Shown here in pieces: positions 58,080 through 64,000 of a stretch of DNA of 64,000 nt. Within the stretch, counting starts at the first letter, position 1, and every line of letters begins with the position of its first letter. The translations under genes were made by a program, and so were the position numbers. Source of the stretch: Mucidula mucida (taxonomy: Eukaryota > Basidiomycota > Agaricomycetes > Agaricales > Physalacriaceae); the NCBI GenBank assembly GCA_015501055.1, contig JADNYV010000001.1:1488001-1552000 (forward strand), read 5' to 3'. The notes beneath the pieces were generated by a model. It was not told where the DNA came from. It did not search any database and worked only from the letters and a program-made list of their open reading frames with translations.

Positions 58080-61000
58080 ATGTACCCACGGAACCCGTCC
58101 AAGGGACAATTTCGCCGACTATCCCAGGAGACCGCCGCCTCTGGCCTCGCTGAAAGCACTATCAGTAACGCAGAGTCGCTTCGACTGTCTCAATTTCCAG
58201 CTCCCCCATCCTCCATTCCGACCACTCCAATTCATTCTTCTCCCCCTTCCCCACATAGTACCCATTCCCGGATCCGCTACCCTCCATCTACGGCCGCCCA
58301 CAGCGTTACATCAGCGGGCCCTTCCACTAGGGCTTTACCAAGGCCTCAACAAGACGCGTCGTATTCACCCGACCCGCAGTCACCGGCACCGTCGCCATAT
58401 ACTCGCGAATTCTCGGCGCATGACTGGCATGAAGGGGCTTCTAGCATTGATGTAGATGCTCAAGAGGATCGCCTCTTGTCTACATCCTTCATCACATCGT
58501 TACTCAGAGAACGAGAACCGAGTCGCCGTACATCCATAGGCAGCGACGCCTTCAGTGGTTTCTCCGAGATGACCTACCCACCCGGCACCCGCTATCCTGA
58601 CGCGCCATCAGACATTCCACCGGTGCCTTCTCCCCGGCATTCGCGACCCGTACCTCGTCCACAGGGTGCCAGGTCACTACACCCTCCGACTGCATTTCAA
58701 GTAATTCCAGAGGTCACCAAGTATTCATCCGACTATTCAGATACTCTTTATGATCACGAGAAGGAGTCGCAAGAGGACGTTACTCCAACGGTCATTCGTT
58801 CTGCTAGCTATGCACAACACATAGGCACACAACAGGCCTCTGTCGTTGGTATAGCTTCTGCTACCCTCCAGAATATTGGAGCAGATGCGGGGCGTTCAAG
58901 ACAGTTTGATAAAAGGATGCCTCCTGCAACTCGTTCCCAATCACGGCAGTCTAATCGCTCAACTAGGAGCGTTGCTGCTTCATTCTTTTCCCGTATTTCT
59001 TCAAGTAGTCGGTCTATTGCGCGCGCTATCCCTCTTCCCTGGAGACGTCTCAAACCACTTCCACCGGTTCCCACAATACCACACATACCTATAGCCGCCG
59101 AACGGGCGCATCGCGAGCATGAGGCAACCCTGCCGCTGTCTAATCTTGCCGAGCGTGCCAATGTTCTCGACAACATGCTGCAAAAGGGTCACAACCCTCA
59201 CCATAGCTTGAAGTCGAATCCTCGTCTGACGATGACTTCTACTGGGGGATATTCGACGTACATCGACGCATGGCAAATATCCAGTGATCCATCTTCTTAT
59301 CAACAACCAATCGGTCCTGACGAAAAACCGATAAAGCAGAAAATTACTCTAAACCGCAAGCAGAGAAAGCTTCTGATCGCCTTCATCCTTCTGCTCATTG
59401 TGATCATCGCTGTCGGCGTCGGTGTGGGTGTCTCCCAAAGCCATATAAGCTCCGAAACCAACTGTGCAACTGGTTTGGCGGGCGCCCAGTGCAATCTCAG
59501 TTTGTTTCTATTCTCTATATGTTGAGGCATAGAGGCTCATTCATCTTATCAGATGCCACCTGTGTCTGTACATCGTCGATTTCTGGAAGATGTGATGGTC
59601 TTGCCCAAAATATCGTTGATCTCACGCCAACTATGAATACGCTCTTCTCGACCAATTATTCATTGGCTGGCGTGTATAACTCCATCTGGATTGCGAAAGG
59701 ATCACCTGTGGGAAGGGATTGTTCTTCTCAGTCTAATCTTGTTGACGTGGGCGCGGCGATATCAAGCGATAATTCTCCAAATCGCACAACTTGGGCCCAA
59801 GCTGCATTATTGTGGGATCTTGTCCAGTCGCAAGATCCTGACGCTGTCCAAACCCTCAAATCATTTGTCGCAGATGCTCCGTGGTCAAATGTTGAACATA
59901 CAGATGGTCCTGTCCCAGACGATGATGGCTCATTTTCTGTCTCGGCGTCAGGCTTCATATTTAACTTCGCCAATCAATCAGTCGGGCAAGATCCCGTCTC
60001 CTTCGCGGTTAATGGCCAGCCTAGCCAGGAACAGATCGGTAGAGTTGGGGATGTGGCGCTTCCGTCCTTGGATCGCATGTACGCCTTCGCGCTAGGTTAG
60101 TGATTGCATACCCACAAGTGATTCCCGAAACTCAATAATGTTGTACAGCATCATCCACTCAACAACAAGATGCCCTTCAGACTTACTGGACTTCCGTTCT
60201 TGCTCAGCGCGAGGATGATTTAAGCGTCTTCCTGTCGCTTGTGGCTTCCGCCCCCATTATCCTGCCATTTGACGCGACAAGCACTCAGGATTTAATGGCA
60301 GACTCGACGACGGATGCTTTCCCGCCTCCGTTATCGTGCTTTCCGGGATTGTCAAATGATCAGGTCAAGTGGATAAACGACATTGAGGCCTCGGTATTTG
60401 CACTTCCTAGTATCACTGGGGCTTTGCACTTTGATACATCCTGTTATTCAAATCGCCCTATCTACGGGATTGTGGATCTTCTACGTCTGCGTCTTCCTTT
60501 CCCATCCGTGGAGGATGGGGTTGCTTTGCAAGGTGCCGTCCTTAACCGTAACGTGGGTCCCCGTGCAGTGATTCACAACGGAGAATTACTCAGTCTACTT
60601 CCTGGAGTGAATGTAACTGCTGGACACCCTCATCCGCGCGATTTCGGGACTCTCAACCACATGAATCATGTTATCCTCGCTTACTTATCATCTCTGGACA
60701 CTAACCTCGCTGTGGCGTTAGTAAACCATGTCATGTCTTACGGCACTGTTCCCCCTGACGCCTCCTCTATCCCCGTTCAATCCTTGAATGATATTCCTGT
60801 GCTGGAAGTCGCCGTTTTCGGCGATGTTCTGCCCGCGGACATTCGCTACATGGTTTCATCGTTTTCGACAACGTCAGGATCCTTATTCTTTGGATCTGAA
60901 GCCAGCGGCGTCCTTCGAAACTGGACCATCAGCGGGCAAAGCAGTCAAGTGATGTGGGCGGACAATAGCACGTCAACACTCGTTGCGTACGATTCATCGT

Positions 61001-61235
61001 TAAGGTATGTCTTCTGAAAACGTTCAATACATTATGATCAATATGAATCTTTCTTCCTGTAGAGATTCAAGCTTTAGTGAGGTGGTAAGTCGAATTTCTC
61101 CGCCCCATTACGTCTATTGGCCTGACTGTGCTTTAGTTCAATGCAGCAGCGAAAGCCGTGGCGAACAATGTTACTAGCATCACTGCAGACAACGTTATAT
61201 CCTCTCTGAACAGCATAGGGAAGATGGATTCGTAG
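58080..61235 (+). CDS. Large type II membrane protein, unknown function
   Basis: Exons 58080-59499, 59553-60095, 60149-61004, 61063-61084, 61137-61235, 979 aa; exon 4 is 22 nt. About 430 N-terminal residues are Ser/Pro-rich and cytosolic in look (MYPRNPSKGQFRRLSQETAA start), followed by one strong membrane segment LLIAFILLLIVIIAVGVGVG right after a basic RKQRKL. The rest should face outside: it has cysteines (TNCATGLAGAQCNL, CVCTSS), many N-x-S/T sites and no stop-transfer segment. No catalytic motif is visible and I do not recognise the family, though single-span proteins of this build recur in Agaricomycetes. All junctions are in phase. Confidence 0.8.
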
Positions 61236-61541
61236 CGGCGATTTCTCTCATTCCCATTTGCCTTCGGTCAATTTGAAAGGGTTACCTTCTTTTTGCTTGC
61301 TACTTTATGTCCTATGTATTTAGATTTTTATGGTGTAAATTATCAGTTGCTTTGGATTTACTCGGACACTTGTCGCTGAGAGTTTGACTCGCTGTCAAAA
61401 TGTGTACTCGGCTTATCAAATTCGGCCATCAATCAAGCATGTCGCCGAGTGACCAATGTACCCCAACTTGAGCACTGCTTCCGACCTTCATCTTGCGCGT
61501 TCTTCTGGCTCCCGAAACTGCAGTAGCAGCTTGTTTCGACA
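61236..61541. other. Intergenic, promoter of the Zn2Cys6 gene
   Basis: About 305 bases with no supported gene. Confidence 0.4.
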
Positions 61542-64000
61542 ATGCCCAAGGCCCCCAGTAACTCAGCATCACCAACTACTGGACCTCATCCCAACGTTCT
61601 CAAGCGCAATCAGGTCCGCATTATGTCGCGCTACCGTGTTGAGCCTGGCTTACCTTTCACGATTGGCAGGCATGCCATCAGGTATTCATCTATCACTTGG
61701 AAATGACCCTGATCTAAACGTGCTCCCAAGTGTCGAAGGCGGAAATTGGTAAGTCTACTCATTCTGAACATGGATATCACCGCCCATGAACTATCCAGAA
61801 ATGGTGCGTGCCATCTTCAAGTTGATGCCTCGATTGACATAGTTTTCAAAGTGATGCTAAACGACCTTGTTCGACCTGTGTGCGCTCTCATGCCCATGCT
61901 CTCGCCCACGCACCCGCAGGCGCACCTATGCCCTCTGGACCTGACTGCACCTTCGACGAAAGTCTGTCACTGCCATCATGACTGATAGGTCCATCGTACT
62001 CACCGGCCATCTAGTACCAGAAACGCACCCTAGCATAGCAGACGCACCCAAAAACAAGTACGAAAGGCTGGAGAACCGCATCTGTGTGTACCATATTAGC
62101 ATTCAGTCACGTAAAATAACTAAATCCTTACAGCTGAGTGGAAGCACTTCTTCGGCAGAAGGAGAACGCGCCGGATATCAACTCTGATTCAATCTTTTCT
62201 CTACGAACAAATGGGAACTCTACCAGCCCGTCTCATAACATGTCGAACGGAGGACACAGATCATATACGGAATCGCGGGACCCTTCAAACAGTCCAAAAA
62301 CGCTCTTGTCGCCAGGTATCGCCATCACAGCCGAAGCGAATAGCAGTTCGCAGACATGGGATGTAATGTGGACTAACTGGCCCCCCAATTTACCCGCCCC
62401 AGAGCTTCTACGGCATCTGTGAGTGCGAACACAGTCTTACTCGCACGCGACCTTGATGCCCTTGTCAGAGTTGAGGTATTCTTCCTTTTCCATCCCCACT
62501 CTACTCGACTGTTCCATCCATCAACATTCATGGCGTCGCTTACATTGCCTCCGACACATCCGAAGTTTCCTGTTGCACCCATCCTTCATGCAATATGTGC
62601 TGTTGGCAGCCTTTATACAGGCATGGTTACTTCTCCGCCGCTGCCCAATCTAGCCGAAGTAGAACCCGGTGAGTAGTACAAACCGGCGAGGTCGGAGGAG
62701 TATGAAGTGTTCCTTTTTACCTTCTTTCCAGACGAGATATTCCACGAAAGGCATCGATCGAAAGAGGAGAGACCAGATTCTTTCGCAGAGCAACAGATCA
62801 AGCTTGCGAAGACTGGAGCGAAGCGACTCGAGCTACTAGGTCAGGACCTTTTGGAGGCTACACAAGGTATGCATAACGTGCAACATAGGAATATTAGTAA
62901 CGCGCTACAGCCTACGTCATATGCTGCTGGTTCTACATCTCTCATCTGAAGTGAGTCCTTCTGTTGATGTCTTGTACTAGACCGGTTAACAGCATTCTAG
63001 GCATGTAGAAGTAAGGGACCTGTTTCTACGATGTGGTGTTGTGCTCATCTAAGAACCAGTTATTTACCACAGCTGCCGAGGCGTTACGATTATCTGTGCC
63101 TTTAGGATTGAACATGTGCCCACCCTTCAACTCCATTGCTGTCTCGCCTAGACCTGCTTCCCTTCTACCGCCTGCACGTACAGTGATAGAAGACGAAATG
63201 CGCCGAAACGTGTTCTGGCTGGCATACGCCAACGAACGACAGCATGGTTGCGCAAATGGTTGGGCTCACAGTCTAGATGATCAGGATATCTCCCAACTGC
63301 TACCACTACGTGGGGATCAGTATGTACAGGGGGTACATTGATCCTTCCCTCATTTGAGCTTCGTCTAATGAGTTGCTAGAAACTTGTTACGCCTCACGAC
63401 CGCCAGTGGGCGCATATCAAGGATCTCTTACTCGTACATCCCGAAGGTCAAGTTGATTCGTTCAACTTATATATCAAGAGCACAATATTACTTTGTATGT
63501 TCTTGCTCATTCTTCGCTTCACTTCGACTTATTCGCATCCAAGCCCGCGTGAAAACATTCAACATGCGCTTTAGGGCTAAACATTTCAATGGGGATGAAA
63601 CTATCACCTCACGAAATCCTCTTCCTCGACCAACGGGTTCCTCAGAAGTTGATGCGCGTATGTCGGTTGGGTTTATCGAATTAGACAACACGATCTCTTC
63701 GTTTTTGGGAACCTTTCCGGCACATCTACGAAGTCCTATCATGAACAACACAGTGGACAATCATCTATATACTGCGTGTCTCATTGTACATGTGTAAGAT
63801 ACCTGATCTCAGCTCGATGACTTTCTTATTGACTCTGCATCACAGATCAAACATCATCCTGCATGACCCTCACGCCGACGTACGACAATCAGGCTGTATA
63901 TCAGCACTCAAGATTCTCACCGCTGCGCGTGCTATCCTTGATCTCATCTATGCAGTTTGGTCGACAAATTTCGATATAACACTTTTAGATCCTTTCTGCT
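61542..64000 (+). CDS. Zn2Cys6 fungal transcription factor, 3' partial, with microexons
   Basis: Exons 61542-61613, 61670-61681 (12 nt), 61731-61748 (18 nt), 61799-61803 (5 nt), 61852-61961, 62015-62083, 62139-62418, 62469-62668, 62732-62866, 62911-62950, 63001-63032, 63073-63332, 63380-63494, 63544-63793, 63846->64000. Splicing gives the binuclear cluster ACHQCRRRKLKCDAK, then RPCSTCVRSHAHA and a final PDCTFDE cysteine; three of the four pieces that form it are microexons. A coiled linker (KYERLENRILEALLRQKEN) follows, then a fungal-specific transcription factor domain (LVEVFFLFHPHSTRLF, AEALRLSVPLGLNMCPP, EDEMRRNVFWLAYANERQHG). The donor of the 63001 exon could be 63035. The gene continues past the window. 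Target genes unknown. Confidence 0.85.

Overview
This window is fungal nuclear DNA, almost certainly from an agaricomycete (mushroom-forming basidiomycete). Nearly every gene is cut by short introns of about 44-58 nt with GT..AG ends, genes are packed on both strands, and several products are typical of Agaricomycetes (a DUF6697-like coiled-coil protein, an NRPS-like stand-alone adenylation enzyme, a HapX-type bZIP protein, long low-complexity type II membrane proteins). I built 33 gene models. Exon phase was checked at every junction.

Layout. 1-3.1 kb: 3' part of a multi-span membrane protein and a J-domain protein. 3.4-8.9 kb: the INO80 remodelling ATPase. 9.5-16.6 kb: fumarase, PEX11, lipoyl synthase and a GT8 glycosyltransferase. 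16.7-22.6 kb: KAE1, divergent from a HapX-like iron regulator, then a PPR protein. 22.6-25.0 kb: a gene-poor gap, then an adenylate-forming enzyme. 27.2-33.4 kb: XRCC2-like, a coiled-coil protein, SLX9 and an SLC35F-type transporter. 33.6-40 kb: an SRF1-like membrane protein, a NIP30-domain protein, ESS2 and NudE. 40.2-53.8 kb: exosome CSL4, PDH E2, a DUF6697-like protein, eIF3b, an Sls1-like mitochondrial protein, SPB1 and a DUF423 protein. 54.3-64 kb: a zinc-finger protein, Rac1, a large type II membrane protein and the 5' part of a Zn2Cys6 transcription factor that runs off the window.

Most genes are core housekeeping: mitochondrial metabolism (fumarase, lipoyl synthase and the E2 subunit it lipoylates), RNA and ribosome work (CSL4, SLX9, SPB1, eIF3b, KAE1, ESS2), and chromatin or DNA repair (INO80, XRCC2). 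Divergent pairs share promoters of roughly 80-500 bp. I found no transposon, CRISPR array, rRNA, toxin or virus.

The two most notable signals are these. (1) At least eleven genes, among them essential ones, are each broken by one to three single-base deletions, always the same direction (one base missing). This looks like a systematic sequence or assembly defect, but it should be checked against RNA. (2) The transcription factor at the right edge encodes its zinc cluster across microexons of 12, 18 and 5 nt. The HapX-like gene also carries a match to the fungal iron-GATA factor site about 100 bp upstream of its start, and the fumarase gene has a layout suited to making mitochondrial and cytosolic forms.
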